Assembly (NCBI GenBank): GCA_951812725.1
Contig: OX638330.1
Location: forward strand, 3,286,001 to 3,350,000
Length of the DNA: 64,000 nt
Source: an uncultured Caldilineaceae bacterium
Lineage (GTDB): Bacteria; Chloroflexota; Anaerolineae; Caldilineales; Caldilineaceae
Reading direction: 5' to 3'
Shown here: piece by piece, positions 1-9,328 of the stretch
Layout: each line of letters opens with the position of its first letter
Numbering within the stretch: the stretch's first letter is position 1
Position numbers and translations under genes: made by a program
The notes under the pieces: model-generated
Database searches by the model: none
The model's input: only the letters and a program-made list of their open reading frames with translations
Told to the model about the DNA's origin: nothing

Positions 1-407
1 GCGTATTTGGTTGGCGGCAGCCACGTTGCTGGAGCAGCACTGCTGGAATGCGCACACACGGACGGAACTGCAGTTTTTAGTAGTCAGTTCTTAGTTTTCA
101 GTGGAACACCAGTCGTCAGGGGAACACCGGAGATTAGCGGTCGATGGTCAGTGGGTTGAGGCGGCAAGTGGGGGAGGAGACACTGTTGGCTAAACACACT
201 GTTGGCTAGACACGCTGCTGGAGGCGCACGGCTGGATTGAGCACACAAGGTCGGTGAGCGATGGTTTTGTAGGGGGGCGTTGCGGGGGCGCAGCCCCTGC
301 ACAAGGGAGGGCCGAAGGCCCGACCGCCCATAAAAGAGTAGAGAGTTGAGTGAGCACCTTTGCTCGCCTCATTCAGGATTGCGAATCAGTTTTGGCTGAG
401 TAGTTTC
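1..407. repeat. Dispersed inverted-repeat element, copy A (left end outside window or decayed)
   Basis: The segment shares its core (251-330) and right flank with five other loci in the window. In the core, a stem 282-289/293-300 (one G-T pair) and a second hairpin GGGCC-GAA-GGCCC (309-313/317-321) lie inside an outer stem GGGCG/CGCCC (275-279/325-329). The right end TGGCTGAGTAGTTTC (393-407) matches the inverted terminal sequence of copies B and F. The left part resembles copy F, but no left terminal repeat is visible. No protein-coding gene is supported here. The short open frames over the core recur in every copy and reflect the repeat itself. Confidence 0.75.
72..106. repeat. Heptanucleotide repeat AGTNNTY, five units
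   Basis: Five consecutive 7-bp units begin with AGT: AGTTTTT, AGTAGTC, AGTTCTT, AGTTTTC and AGTGGAA. The same heptad pattern recurs at 46409-46429 and 56145-56172. Its function is unknown. Confidence 0.6.
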
Positions 408-588
408 GATTCAGCATTTGATTTGAGGGAGTTGAGGCCAACCTGAACATGTGAGATTCAAGCCGGCCTGTCCGATTCGCTGCCTTGGCAGGTCATTTTC
501 CGAGATCCAAAGTGGATTTCCAACATCCCATCTTCCTTAGCCGGAGCATTGTGCGTCCTCCCACTTCAAAGTCATCTCGGACAACTTG
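408..588. other. Intergenic tail downstream of the MFS gene
   Basis: No convincing open frame, terminator hairpin or promoter was seen between the repeat copy and the end of the minus-strand MFS gene. Confidence 0.5.
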
Positions 589-2040
589 CTACGGGCTGTC
601 ATTGTCAGTCTGGGCAGCGGCTTTGTCCTTTAGCAGGCCCCATACGCTGAGGGCCAGCCCCAGGATTACAAACGCAAGAGCAACGTAGGAGACGTCGCGG
701 AGTCCGGCGATCTGGGCTGCAGCGGCGGCTTCGGTCACGCCGCCGCTGAACTCGGGCCCGGCATAGTGCGAGACGCGGCCGGCCCACAGGGCACCCAGGG
801 CGGCCACGCCGGAAGTGCGGCCGAGCGTGCGCCCGATTGTGTTCAAGCCGCTGGCGACGCCTAGCCGCGCGCGCGGGACGGAACCCATCACGGCGCTGTT
901 GTTAGGCGATTGGAAGAGCCCCATGCCGAGGCCCAGCGGCGTAACCCGCAAGATGAAGCCGAGAATGGATGTTTCGGCAGTCAGCGTGCTGACGGTGTAA
1001 CAACCTATCCCTAACATGACGAGCCCTGCGCCGGCGATAATGTGGTAAGAGAACCGATCTGACAGAGTTCCGGCAATCGGAGAGGCCATCCCAAAGAAGA
1101 AGTAGGTGACCGCAAGCAGGAGACCGACGATGGAAGGTTCCAGCGCCAGCAGATTTGTCAGATAGAAGGGGAAAATCAGTGTGACGCCACCGAGCACGAT
1201 GAAACTGATCAGGCGCGTCGACAGGCTCAGGCTGAATTCGGGGTTGCGAAAGATGGTGAGATCGAGCAGCGGCTCCTGCACGCGCCTCTCCGTGTGGATG
1301 AAGAACGCAAGCGTAAACAGGGCGATGGCGAGCAGGCCGATCATTGGGGGCGAGCCGTAGCCGCGACTCTCGCCGACGGTCAGGAAGAGCATGAGAGCGA
1401 GGAGGCCGAGGGAGAAGGTGACGGCGCCGGTCCAGTCGAACCGCTCTTTGCCGCGAGGACGGTCTTTGGGCAGGTAGAGCCATGCCAGGACCAAGCTAAT
1501 ACAACTGAGGGGGAAGCCCACAAAGAAGGTCCAGCGCCAGGAGAGAAGGTCAAGCAGGACGCCGCCGAGGAGGGGGCCGGCGACTCCGCCGGCAGAGACT
1601 GAGGCGCTGAACAGGCCCAGGGCCTTGCCGCGCTCTGATGGGGGGAATGTTTCGGTGACGATTCCCATGCTCAAGGCGATGGCAAAGGCGCCGCCGACAG
1701 CCTGCACGACACGAAAGGCCAGCAGGAGCTCTATGTTGGGTGCCAGGCCGGCGAGAATCGAGCCGAGGGCAAAGGCGATCGTACCCCAGAGGAAGATGGG
1801 CTTATGGCCCAGCATATCGCCAAGGCGGCCTACGGCCGGCGAGATTGCGGTCTGTGTCAGGGTAAAGGAAAGAAGGACCCATTGGACGAGGGCAAAGTCT
1901 ACGTTGAATTCGACGACCAGGGTCGGCAGGATGACGTTGGCGATGCCGATATTGAATGAGGCCAGAAAAACGCCGGAACCGAGCGCGGCGAAGATGAGCC
2001 ATTTGCGGTCAATTGGCGGTGCAGAAATGGTCTTGGTCAT
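589..2040 (-). CDS. MFS transporter, DHA2-like drug/metabolite exporter
   Basis: An inner-membrane major facilitator that probably exports small molecules by proton antiport. About 483 residues with many hydrophobic segments suit the 14-helix DHA2 (EmrB/QacA-like) group. Family motif A is seen as GRLGDMLGHK in the loop after helix 2, and the run VQWVLLSFTLTQTAI before it is typical of the group. The frame stays open upstream to a TTG at 2130. The ATG at 2040 is preferred because it begins just before the charged segment preceding helix 1, but no good ribosome binding site separates the candidates (another ATG lies at 2049). The next gene upstream on the same strand is an SDR dehydrogenase more than 200 bp away, so co-transcription is uncertain. 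The substrate cannot be read from the sequence. Confidence 0.9.
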   Translation of the reverse strand: MTKTISAPPIDRKWLIFAALGSGVFLASFNIGIANVILPTLVVEFNVDFALVQWVLLSFTLTQTAISPAVGRLGDMLGHKPIFLWGTIAFALGSILAGLAPNIELLLAFRVVQAVGGAFAIALSMGIVTETFPPSERGKALGLFSASVSAGGVAGPLLGGVLLDLLSWRWTFFVGFPLSCISLVLAWLYLPKDRPRGKERFDWTGAVTFSLGLLALMLFLTVGESRGYGSPPMIGLLAIALFTLAFFIHTERRVQEPLLDLTIFRNPEFSLSLSTRLISFIVLGGVTLIFPFYLTNLLALEPSIVGLLLAVTYFFFGMASPIAGTLSDRFSYHIIAGAGLVMLGIGCYTVSTLTAETSILGFILRVTPLGLGMGLFQSPNNSAVMGSVPRARLGVASGLNTIGRTLGRTSGVAALGALWAGRVSHYAGPEFSGGVTEAAAAAQIAGLRDVSYVALAFVILGLALSVWGLLKDKAAAQTDNDSP

Positions 2041-2262
2041 TGGGGGCATAGGATGGTATAGAGGCTTGCCAGGATATTGGAGGCCGATGCGCCCGGGGAG
2101 CACTTTTTGCCAGAGTTCATGACTTGCCAAGAATTCCAGTTTCCGGCATGGATGAACGCAAGAGGTCAGACTCCTTCCCCGGACCAGCGGGTAGAGACGG
2201 GTGGATGTAGTTTGGATTTTCGGCTGACATAGAAGGGCACCTGGCTCCTAAGTCACTTTTGT

Positions 2263-3093
2263 TTAGCGCATGAAGGAGCCGCCAGTAACGGGAAGCGAAA
2301 GACCTGTAAGAAAATCGGCTCCATCGGAGGCCAGGAAGGAGACGGCATGGGCCAGGTCGTTGGTTTGGGCAAGGCGTCCGATTGGCGTACTTCCGGCGGC
2401 GCCTGACAGAAGGGCGTCGGTTGCATCCTTAACTTGCAAGGCTGGGTTGTCGAACAGGTTGGTCATGTGGCCGACCCGTTCGGTGGGCGTCAGGCTGGGG
2501 CAGATGGCGTTGACGGTTATGCCGAATTCAGCCAGCTCCTGGGCCAGGGACTGTGTCAAGCCGACGATTCCGAATTTGGAAGAGCAGTAGGCGGCGAAGC
2601 GGGCGATGCCACGCAGTCCCAAGACCGAGGAGACGCTGATAATACGGCCGCGGCCGCCGCGGGCGACCATGTGACGGGCAGCGGCCCGGCTGCAGACAAA
2701 GGACCCTTTCAGGTTAACGGACATGACGCGGTCCCATTCGTCCTCTTCGAGGTCGACGACGGGTACGCGATCACGGCCGCCGCGGGCAGCCGCGTTGTTG
2801 ACCAGGATATCGATCTGCCCCAGATTGTCGATGGCCTGTTGCATGGCGCCTTCAACTGAATGGACATCGGTGACGTCGCAGGTCAGAGCCATTGAGCGGC
2901 GGCCCATTCCCTCTATTTCTGCCTGCAAAGCGGGCAGGCCGCCCCATTCGGCATCGACATAGGGTTTCTCTACGAGGTCGGTCACGACGACGTCGGCCCC
3001 ATCTTCTGCCAGCCGCAGGGCGATTCCGCGGCCGATGCCATGTTCGCCGCCGGCGCCGGTTACGAATGCAACCTTTCCATTCAGGTTGTACAT
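2263..3093 (-). CDS. SDR-family NAD(P)-dependent oxidoreductase
   Basis: A classical short-chain dehydrogenase of 276 residues, expected to oxidise an alcohol or reduce a ketone with NAD(P)H in the cytoplasm. The cofactor motif TGAGGEHGIGRG is at residues 12-23, NNAA follows in the middle, and the catalytic triad is represented by SVSS, Tyr169 and Lys173 (YCSSK). The cofactor loop carries a two-residue insertion relative to the usual TGxxxGxG spacing, as in many 3-oxoacyl-ACP-reductase-like SDRs annotated from uncultured bacteria. The start ATG has a strong GGAGG at an 8-base distance. Similar SDRs often oxidise sugars or polyols, but the substrate is not determined. Confidence 0.93.
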   Translation of the reverse strand: MYNLNGKVAFVTGAGGEHGIGRGIALRLAEDGADVVVTDLVEKPYVDAEWGGLPALQAEIEGMGRRSMALTCDVTDVHSVEGAMQQAIDNLGQIDILVNNAAARGGRDRVPVVDLEEDEWDRVMSVNLKGSFVCSRAAARHMVARGGRGRIISVSSVLGLRGIARFAAYCSSKFGIVGLTQSLAQELAEFGITVNAICPSLTPTERVGHMTNLFDNPALQVKDATDALLSGAAGSTPIGRLAQTNDLAHAVSFLASDGADFLTGLSLPVTGGSFMR

Positions 3094-3749
3094 TTCACTA
3101 TCCTCCAGATGGTAACAAATGCAGTGGTGTCTCTTGATCGATTCAATTGACGACTGGCTCAGCGGGTTAGATCGATTTCCTTACAGGAAACAGTTTAGTT
3201 GTTGAATTCCGTCACCGCCCATTCGAGAGTTCACACACTTTCGAAGCGTCTGACGAGATGATGAGGTAGTGTAAATTTGGGCGCTGGCTGTAAAGGCTGG
3301 ACATAACTTTTGGGACACTATGGGCTCTGGATGCGCACGGATTCCTTAGAGTCAATACTGCTGACCGTCCGCTCGCTTCTCTATAGAATTTAATCGCATT
3401 TTGGGCTGGGTAACAAAGTCCAAGGGTCCCTGAACTTACGCCGGCCCGTTTGCGACGCGGAGGAAGGGCTTTCGGGCGCGGACGCAGGTCGGGTCGGTCC
3501 TAAGACCGCGACTATTCGCCTAGACCTGAAAACTGGGGCGAGAGCTAGGTTGTTGTATGGAACATTTCATTGAGCGCATGGAGGGCAGTACGATAGCCAA
3601 GAAATGGCATCGACTCGTAGATCGGCGGCTCGCTCAGAGGGCGGGGAGAACTGCGAATGCAATGATAGGAGGTCTTGCCAGCTCAGGAGAGTGACTCGCT
3701 TAACTGACCCGCGCCCAGGGCAATAGGGCATCAGGGGCGGGAAAAGGGG
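3094..3749. other. Intergenic region without recognised gene
   Basis: About 650 bp between two minus-strand genes. It should hold the promoter of the SDR gene, but no clear -35/-10 pair was found, and there is no repeat copy or RNA gene. Confidence 0.5.
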
Positions 3750-4112
3750 TCACACACACTCTCCGATTATTTCAAAGCTGAAGGTGAAGGTTACAGGTGT
3801 GTTCCCAAATCCGGACGGATATGAAAGGAAAGTCCCGTATTTCAGGGTGATTACAGATCCGTCGTTACGCTCCACCATACCGTGGAAAAGCGAAATATGC
3901 CCGTCCATCTCCTGTGACGCCCAACTCATCAGAGTCGGAATCGATGGCGCTGTGCCATAGAGCGTGATCGAGACTTTTCCGCCGAAGCCATTGCCATAGT
4001 CGTGCAGAATACGAACCAGTTCGCCCCTGCGGCCGGATCCTTCCACCAGACACTTATTCAGATGAAGTTTTGTCTCGCTCAAGTCGAGTGTTTCGTCATG
4101 TCTTCGATTCAT
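3750..4112 (-). CDS. Small conserved-looking hypothetical protein, beta-rich
   Basis: A protein of 120 residues of unknown function. The start is the ATG at 4112, because AAAGGAG lies seven bases upstream; the open frame continues further upstream without such a signal. The sequence alternates hydrophobic and polar residues in a way suggesting beta strands (for example VSITLYG and VTFTFSFEIIG at the C-terminus). No signal peptide or membrane segment is visible. I do not recognise the family. It stands alone between non-coding stretches of 650 and 1040 bp. The good ribosome binding site and the beta-strand pattern are the reasons to call it a gene. Confidence 0.6.
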   Translation of the reverse strand: MNRRHDETLDLSETKLHLNKCLVEGSGRRGELVRILHDYGNGFGGKVSITLYGTAPSIPTLMSWASQEMDGHISLFHGMVERNDGSVITLKYGTFLSYPSGFGNTPVTFTFSFEIIGECV

Positions 4113-5150
4113 CGGGTCTCCTTTGGTACACGAGTGGGCGGCCGTTCCTGCTTCAGGTCTTGTCAAGGAGGTGGACTTAGGGACAGACGGTGATGGCTGA
4201 CGCCAAGAGCAGACGAATCAGGATCACTTTTGTGGGTAGCGCTCTATGAATGGGAGTTGGATTGCTCCATGAATTCATCATCTGGAATAGCTCACTCATC
4301 GGCTTCCGCGGCCTGGGAACGGCTCAGGAGTTGATCGGCGTTGCTGCTGGGGTCGCCTGGCTCGTCCCAGGTTAAAATCGTGGATTGTACGTGATTGAGA
4401 ACTGAAGAATTCGCGAGCGGGCAAGACGGCTGAAAGCGCTGCAATCAGAGACTGTTGTCGGGCGGACACTCCCTCGAAATATGTGCATTAAATGTACATG
4501 GGTGAATGATAACGCCGATGTATAAGATTTATATAAGAATTTGCCGCGCGTGGTGATGAGCTTTTGTAAGAATTGGCCAAATCCTCATAAGTCGCCAAAA
4601 CTGGTCCAAAAGCCGACGACAGTTCCAGATAATATGCGTAGACGCTGGAAGTGCAGGGCTGCCCAAGGCAGTGGAGACAGTAGGAATGCGTGGGAAGACT
4701 AGGTGCCTGCTTGTCCTTCAAATTGCGTGAACTGCAGGTAGGGGGCCTTGGTCAGTTTCACCGGTAGCGCCGGGCAAGAATTGGTTTGAGCGGGTCGGTA
4801 GAAGGGGTCGAGGTGATGGCGCACTTTCGGTAAGCGGAAGGACAGGATTTCGCAAGGAGTTCGCTCCAGATTGGGTTGTACACGTGCGAAGCGTGTCAGA
4901 CGGCAGGCGCATCTCGTTCTCGGATCTCGCCTCCATGCTGATTGTGCTGACTGTTTGGTCGAAGGCAACCGGTTAACGGTACTCGTCAGGTGGGCAACTT
5001 GAGGACCGGCAGGAAGGTAGTTGAGAGCGCAGGAAGCAAGGGACGAAGTGGAAAACCTTGCGCGATCATAGTGCTGGGGTCTTCTGAGGTCGGACCTGGC
5101 AAGGCGAAAGCGGGATCAGAGTCGAGACTGCTTCTCCAGTAGATGCCGGT
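4113..5150. other. Long intergenic region, nothing recognised
   Basis: About 1 kb. Short minus-strand open frames around 4490-4970 have no ribosome binding site and no recognisable protein features. No copy of the dispersed repeats was seen. It could hold decayed coding sequence. Confidence 0.5.
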
Positions 5151-5846
5151 CTAGCCTGCCAGGTATAGGCTGGCCATCTCTTCGTCCATGCATTTGGCTG
5201 CAATGAGCCAATCTCGAATGGCGGGATCCATCGCACGCACAGTTCCGCCCAAACTTTCGTGATAGCTCAATATCAGGGAGAAAAACCGTTCGATATCGAT
5301 TGGATCATTTTTCGATCCGGGATATTCGTCTATTTCAACCTTCAGTTCCCGGTGACTCGTCAACAGGGTTTGGTGCCAGTCACTCACTTCTGCCGGAGGG
5401 CTTACCGATTCCAGAAACCCTATCAGGACGCCCAGACCGTCTGAAAACTCGCCATAGGTAATCTCTCCATCCTCTTCTGCCGTCTCGGTGGAGTCGAATT
5501 CGGCGCAGAATGCCGCGTACTCGTCGAGAGACATTTGACGGTTTTCCGGCGCCGGCTCTGGCGTATTGGTCGCTGCGGGCGCGGGTGTTGGCTCAAGCGT
5601 TTGTGTTGGTTCAGGTGTTTGCGTCGCTTCTGGTGCTTGCGTGGGTTCTGGCGTTTGGGTTGGTTCAGGTGTTTGCGTCGCTTCGGCTGTTTGCGTTGGG
5701 GCAGTCGTCTGCGTTGGAGCTGACACGGCAGGGGTCGACTCCTCCGAGACTTCCTCACTTCCATTGCAGGCTGTAAGCGCTGCGGCAGCGAATAGGACTG
5801 CCAGCAAGAGACAGGCCCAGCGCAGGCGAGCAGAGTTCGTTTTCAC
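5151..5846 (-). CDS. Thr/Pro-rich surface lipoprotein
   Basis: A 231-residue secreted lipoprotein of unknown function. It starts with GTG; GGAGG lies seven bases upstream. Residues 1-27 are a type II signal peptide ending in the lipobox LTAC, with Cys27 as the lipidation site. Residues about 36-100 are a low-complexity spacer built on TQTPEP / TQAPEA units, a common stalk in Chloroflexota lipoproteins. The rest (about 105-231) is a globular, acidic, probably helical domain that I do not recognise. The gene follows the LRR lipoprotein gene by 61 bp on the same strand, so both may be expressed together as surface proteins. Confidence 0.85.
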   Translation of the reverse strand: MKTNSARLRWACLLLAVLFAAAALTACNGSEEVSEESTPAVSAPTQTTAPTQTAEATQTPEPTQTPEPTQAPEATQTPEPTQTLEPTPAPAATNTPEPAPENRQMSLDEYAAFCAEFDSTETAEEDGEITYGEFSDGLGVLIGFLESVSPPAEVSDWHQTLLTSHRELKVEIDEYPGSKNDPIDIERFFSLILSYHESLGGTVRAMDPAIRDWLIAAKCMDEEMASLYLAG

Positions 5847-5907
5847 TTTTGTCCTCCTTCAGTGGCTTATATCTGAGGCGCGGCGTCGGACGAAGCCGTC
5901 GTTCGAT

Positions 5908-7461
5908 TCAGTTGTCATTATCGGAAGAGCCGGATTCGGCCGGGAGGGCGGAAGGCTGTCCTTCGAAGTGTGAGCATCCTCCTCTGTTGCAGGCGGCGAC
6001 CCAGTAGAAGTTGCGTCTGTCGAGCTCCGTGTGGGTGAACGTGGTCTCGATAAGGCCGGTGGCCAGTTGTTTGCAGAAGAAGGAGGAGCCGTCGGAATAG
6101 ACTGTGCAAGTGTTGTCAAAGGCGTGGTGATGATAGACGTTGTAGTAGTCGGCTTCGTCGACCGGATCCCAGCTGACGACGATGGAAGTGCCTTCGGGGG
6201 CGAAGGTGAGGTTGGAGGGGACAGGGGGAATGTCCTCGACTGGCCTGACGGGGCTCTCAGCGAGAAAGGGCGAGCAGCCGACGCTGCTGCAAGCGGCGAC
6301 CCAGAAGTTAGTGCGTTTTTCGGGGTCGACGTGCGTGTAGGTGGTCGTGGTGAGATTGGGGGCCAGAAGGTCGCAGACGCCAGATGTGCCGTCGGATTCT
6401 ACAATACAGTACATGGAGGTTGAGCGGTGATAGTAAAGGTTGTAGTAGTCGGCGTCTTCAACCGGATCCCAGGAAAGTATGACTGATGTTCCTTCGAAGG
6501 CGTAGGTAAAGTTTGCCGGGGTGAGGGGGAAGTCTATGCCGATTCTGACGGGAGAGCCAGCAGGCGGGCTGGCTGTGTTTTCGGAGATGAGGGGTGAGCA
6601 GCCACTGCTGTTGCAGGCGCGCACCCAGTAGAAGTTTCGGCCACCGGGGGCTTCGACGTGGGTGTAGGTCGTCTCGCCGTGGACTGTGGCCAGCTGCCGG
6701 CAGAATTTTGGACTGGCGAGTTCGGATATGCGGCAGCGCGAATCGTAGAGGTCGTCATGATAGAGGATGTAGTGGTCGGCGCCGGCGACCGGATCCCAAT
6801 GGAGAATGGTCGAGGAACCCTGGAATGTGTAGGAGAGATTGGACGGTGTGCTGAGAGCGCTATTGAGTGGAAACCGGCCTCTTGAGGTGTTGCAGTAACG
6901 ATTGCCGATGTCGGTCCGTACGCCGGTGGGGGCATGGCTGATCAGTTCATGCAGTTCTCGCAGAATGCTTTTTTTAAGGTGGGCGAACTGGTTGGGGAAA
7001 CAGCCGCTGAAGTTATTGCCGCCGATGTAGAGGTTGGAGAAGTTTGCAGCGTTTTCCCATTCAAGTGGGAACTGACCTGTCAAGTTGTTGTCTCTGAGGT
7101 TGAGGTAAAGGAGCTCTGGAAGTGTACCCAGCTCTGGTGCGAGTTCGCCGGTCAGGTTGTTGTTTCGGAGGTCGAGCCGGGAAACGCAGCCGTCTTCTGC
7201 GGTAGTCACACCGAACCAGGTTGAGAGAGGTTGCTGGCTGAGCCAGTTGGTGTTGTCGTGCCAGTTCAGTCCGCTGGTGGCGTTGTAGAAAGCAGTTAAG
7301 GCGGCTCGATCGGTCTCGGCGCAGGAGGTGGGTGCCGCTCGAGAGAGGCGGGAGTCGTCCGCGGGTCTGGGATCGCTGCCGCAGGAAGAAAGGGTGGTAA
7401 CCAGAATGAGAACTGTCAGGAGTGCAGCGAACCTGCTGCGGCAGATGGAAGGGCGCGCCAT
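5908..7461 (-). CDS. Lipoprotein with plant-type leucine-rich repeats and three FN3-like domains
   Basis: A secreted lipoprotein of 517 residues, probably an adhesin or carbohydrate/protein-binding surface protein. The start ATG at 7461 has GGAGAG upstream; a longer frame to 7482 is less likely. The signal peptide ends in LSSC (Cys27). Residues about 50-155 match the plant-receptor type of LRR with its capping segment: DRAALTAFYNAT, then TNWL, then repeats of the form LDLRNNNLTGELAPELG and LNLRDNNLTG. Three repeated domains of about 95 residues follow (near 205-300, 312-405, 412-505), each with a core such as ILSWDPVEDADYYNLYYH and a terminal Trp/Cys-rich strand, which looks like fibronectin type III. 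No enzyme domain is present. Binding partners are unknown. Confidence 0.88.
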   Translation of the reverse strand: MARPSICRSRFAALLTVLILVTTLSSCGSDPRPADDSRLSRAAPTSCAETDRAALTAFYNATSGLNWHDNTNWLSQQPLSTWFGVTTAEDGCVSRLDLRNNNLTGELAPELGTLPELLYLNLRDNNLTGQFPLEWENAANFSNLYIGGNNFSGCFPNQFAHLKKSILRELHELISHAPTGVRTDIGNRYCNTSRGRFPLNSALSTPSNLSYTFQGSSTILHWDPVAGADHYILYHDDLYDSRCRISELASPKFCRQLATVHGETTYTHVEAPGGRNFYWVRACNSSGCSPLISENTASPPAGSPVRIGIDFPLTPANFTYAFEGTSVILSWDPVEDADYYNLYYHRSTSMYCIVESDGTSGVCDLLAPNLTTTTYTHVDPEKRTNFWVAACSSVGCSPFLAESPVRPVEDIPPVPSNLTFAPEGTSIVVSWDPVDEADYYNVYHHHAFDNTCTVYSDGSSFFCKQLATGLIETTFTHTELDRRNFYWVAACNRGGCSHFEGQPSALPAESGSSDNDN

Positions 7462-7760
7462 ATGTAACTCTCCATATGGCACCGAAAAAGAGGCGGTCGT
7501 TACGGGGAGTTAAAGCATTCGACTCCCTCAAACTGTTTGTTTATATCGATTTGTATGGGTTTTGTCAAGTTTTCCAAAAGGGCGATATTGTCGTCAGTCG
7601 GGAAGGGATTCCGAGTTGCACGCCATAGACCAGAGCTAACAGTTGGCTGTCTGGCAAGAATGCGAGGGATGTTGTGGCGGAGCTGCTGGCAGTCAAATCG
7701 GGCAACTGAACTTTGCGGGGGATCGCTGAACACATTGCTAAGAAGAAGGTCAAGCAGCGA
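7462..7760. other. Intergenic region between LRR lipoprotein and glutamine-synthetase-like genes
   Basis: About 300 bp, non-coding as far as can be seen. It should contain the end of the upstream minus-strand transcript and the promoter of the lipoprotein pair; no clear elements were recognised. Confidence 0.4.
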
Positions 7761-9161
7761 CTAGATACGTTCGAAGTAGCGGGTGCGTTCCCAGTCGGTG
7801 ACGGCTTTGCGGTAGGCTTCGGCTTCGGTGGTGTAGAAGTGGGAGTAGTGTTCGACTACGTCGGCGCCGAACGCGGAACGGGCAAGGTCGCTGCTTGCGA
7901 AGTTGCTGACGGCTTCTTCGAGGGTGCCGGGCAGCATCTGCTTGTCGGTGGCTGCGTAGAGGTCGCCGATGTGGGCGGGCGGGGGTTCGATCTGTTGCTC
8001 GATGCCGGCGAGGCCGGAGGCGATGACGGCTGCGTAGGCGAGGTAGGGGTTGATATCGGCGCCGGTAATGCGGCACTCAATGCGTAGACTGGATCCTGTG
8101 CCGACGATACGGAAGCCGGCGGTGCGGTTGTCGGGCGACCAGGCCAGGGCGGTTGGGGCCCAGCTGCCGGCCTCGTATCGCTTGTAGGAGTTCACGGTTG
8201 GGGCGTAGCAGACCATTAGCTCTGGCACGTAGCGCATCCAGCCGCCCAGGAACCAGCGGAAGTGGTCGGAGCAGGCGATGCCGGAGAGGTCGCCGGTGCC
8301 GGGAAAGGCGTTGGTCATTTCACCGTTAGCGGTTGTCCACAGGCTGACGTGGAGGTGGGAACTGGAACCGGCCTCGGCTGCGTCAGGCTTGGCCATAAAG
8401 GTGGCGCAGCAGCCGAGCTGATCTGATATCTCTTTTACTGCCTGTTTGAGCAGAACGTGGCGGTCGGCCATTTCCAGGAGTGGAGCGTAACGGATGTTCA
8501 ACTCGTGCTGGCTTATTCCAAATTCGCCCTTGGAGGACTCGACAGGGACACCGGATGCGGCGAGATGGCGGCGGTAAGCGCCGTTGAGGTCTTCGGTCCT
8601 GGTCATTTGCAGGAGGTGGTAGTCTTCGCGGTACCATCCGACTTTGGCCAGGTCACGATAGCCGTTGCTGGCTGCGTCCATGTATGAGGTCCGAAACAGG
8701 AAGTATTCCAGCTCTGACCCGGCCATGGCTTCGAAACCCCGGGAGCGCAGCCTTTCAAGCTGGCGGCGCAGGATCGAACGCGGTGCGACTGTTACAGGTT
8801 CGTGCCCTGGATCCAATTGCGCGTCGCAGATCACTAGGGCGGTCCGGTCGAGCCAGGACAGTTTGCGGAGTGTTCCCAGATCGGGCACAAGGTGGACGTC
8901 GCCGTATCCTGATTCCCAGTTCGAGAACTGGTACCCGGGGACGGGTTCCATCTCCATGTCGACGGTAAAGAGGTAGTCGCAGGCATGGGTGCCGCTCGCT
9001 ACGTCGCTGAGGAAGAAGGAGGCGTCGAGGCGTTTGCCCATCAGTTTTCCGTAGGGGTCGGTGAGCGCGAGGAGGACGGTGTCAATGGAGCCTTCGTCGA
9101 CGGCTGTGCGCAGTTGGTCGACGGTGAGCATTCCTGGGACATTATTTTGATCTGGTTGCAT
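7761..9161 (-). CDS. Glutamine synthetase family protein (GlnA/PuuA-like ligase)
   Basis: A cytoplasmic ATP-dependent ligase of 466 residues that joins glutamate or a related acid to ammonia or an amine. The family's elements are in order: a beta-grasp N-domain with LTDPYGKLMGKRL (33-45), the metal-binding GSELEYF (148-154), the segment GSSSHLHVSLW in place of the usual G-x-G-x-H-x-H, the ATP/glutamate loop NSYKRYEAGSWAPT and the C-terminal RIECRITGADINPYL. The N-domain form and divergence suggest a gamma-glutamyl-polyamine or other amine ligase rather than housekeeping GlnA, but no amine-catabolism genes are adjacent. The start is fixed by GGAGG nine bases before ATG. Confident for the family, uncertain for the substrate. 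Confidence 0.9.
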   Translation of the reverse strand: MQPDQNNVPGMLTVDQLRTAVDEGSIDTVLLALTDPYGKLMGKRLDASFFLSDVASGTHACDYLFTVDMEMEPVPGYQFSNWESGYGDVHLVPDLGTLRKLSWLDRTALVICDAQLDPGHEPVTVAPRSILRRQLERLRSRGFEAMAGSELEYFLFRTSYMDAASNGYRDLAKVGWYREDYHLLQMTRTEDLNGAYRRHLAASGVPVESSKGEFGISQHELNIRYAPLLEMADRHVLLKQAVKEISDQLGCCATFMAKPDAAEAGSSSHLHVSLWTTANGEMTNAFPGTGDLSGIACSDHFRWFLGGWMRYVPELMVCYAPTVNSYKRYEAGSWAPTALAWSPDNRTAGFRIVGTGSSLRIECRITGADINPYLAYAAVIASGLAGIEQQIEPPPAHIGDLYAATDKQMLPGTLEEAVSNFASSDLARSAFGADVVEHYSHFYTTEAEAYRKAVTDWERTRYFERI

Positions 9162-9328
9162 TTTCTTTTCCTCCGGCTTGACTGGCTTCCGCGGCGCGGC
9201 GCAGGAATCTGCTCAATGGAACCTGTTACGGTTTCGTTGGGGAATTATATACGGAAGTGGGTGGAACAATCTACTTTGGCTTGTAAACGGATGACTACGT
9301 TGCGATTTTCGGGGGTAGAGGACTGGTT

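Noticed and set aside
1..372. Short frames such as GAAPPQRPP over the element core
   Set aside because: The same translation appears at every element copy, irrespective of context, so it follows from the repeat and is not a gene.
4488..4968. Minus-strand short frames in the 4-5 kb gap
   Set aside because: No ribosome binding site, unusual composition and no recognised similarity.
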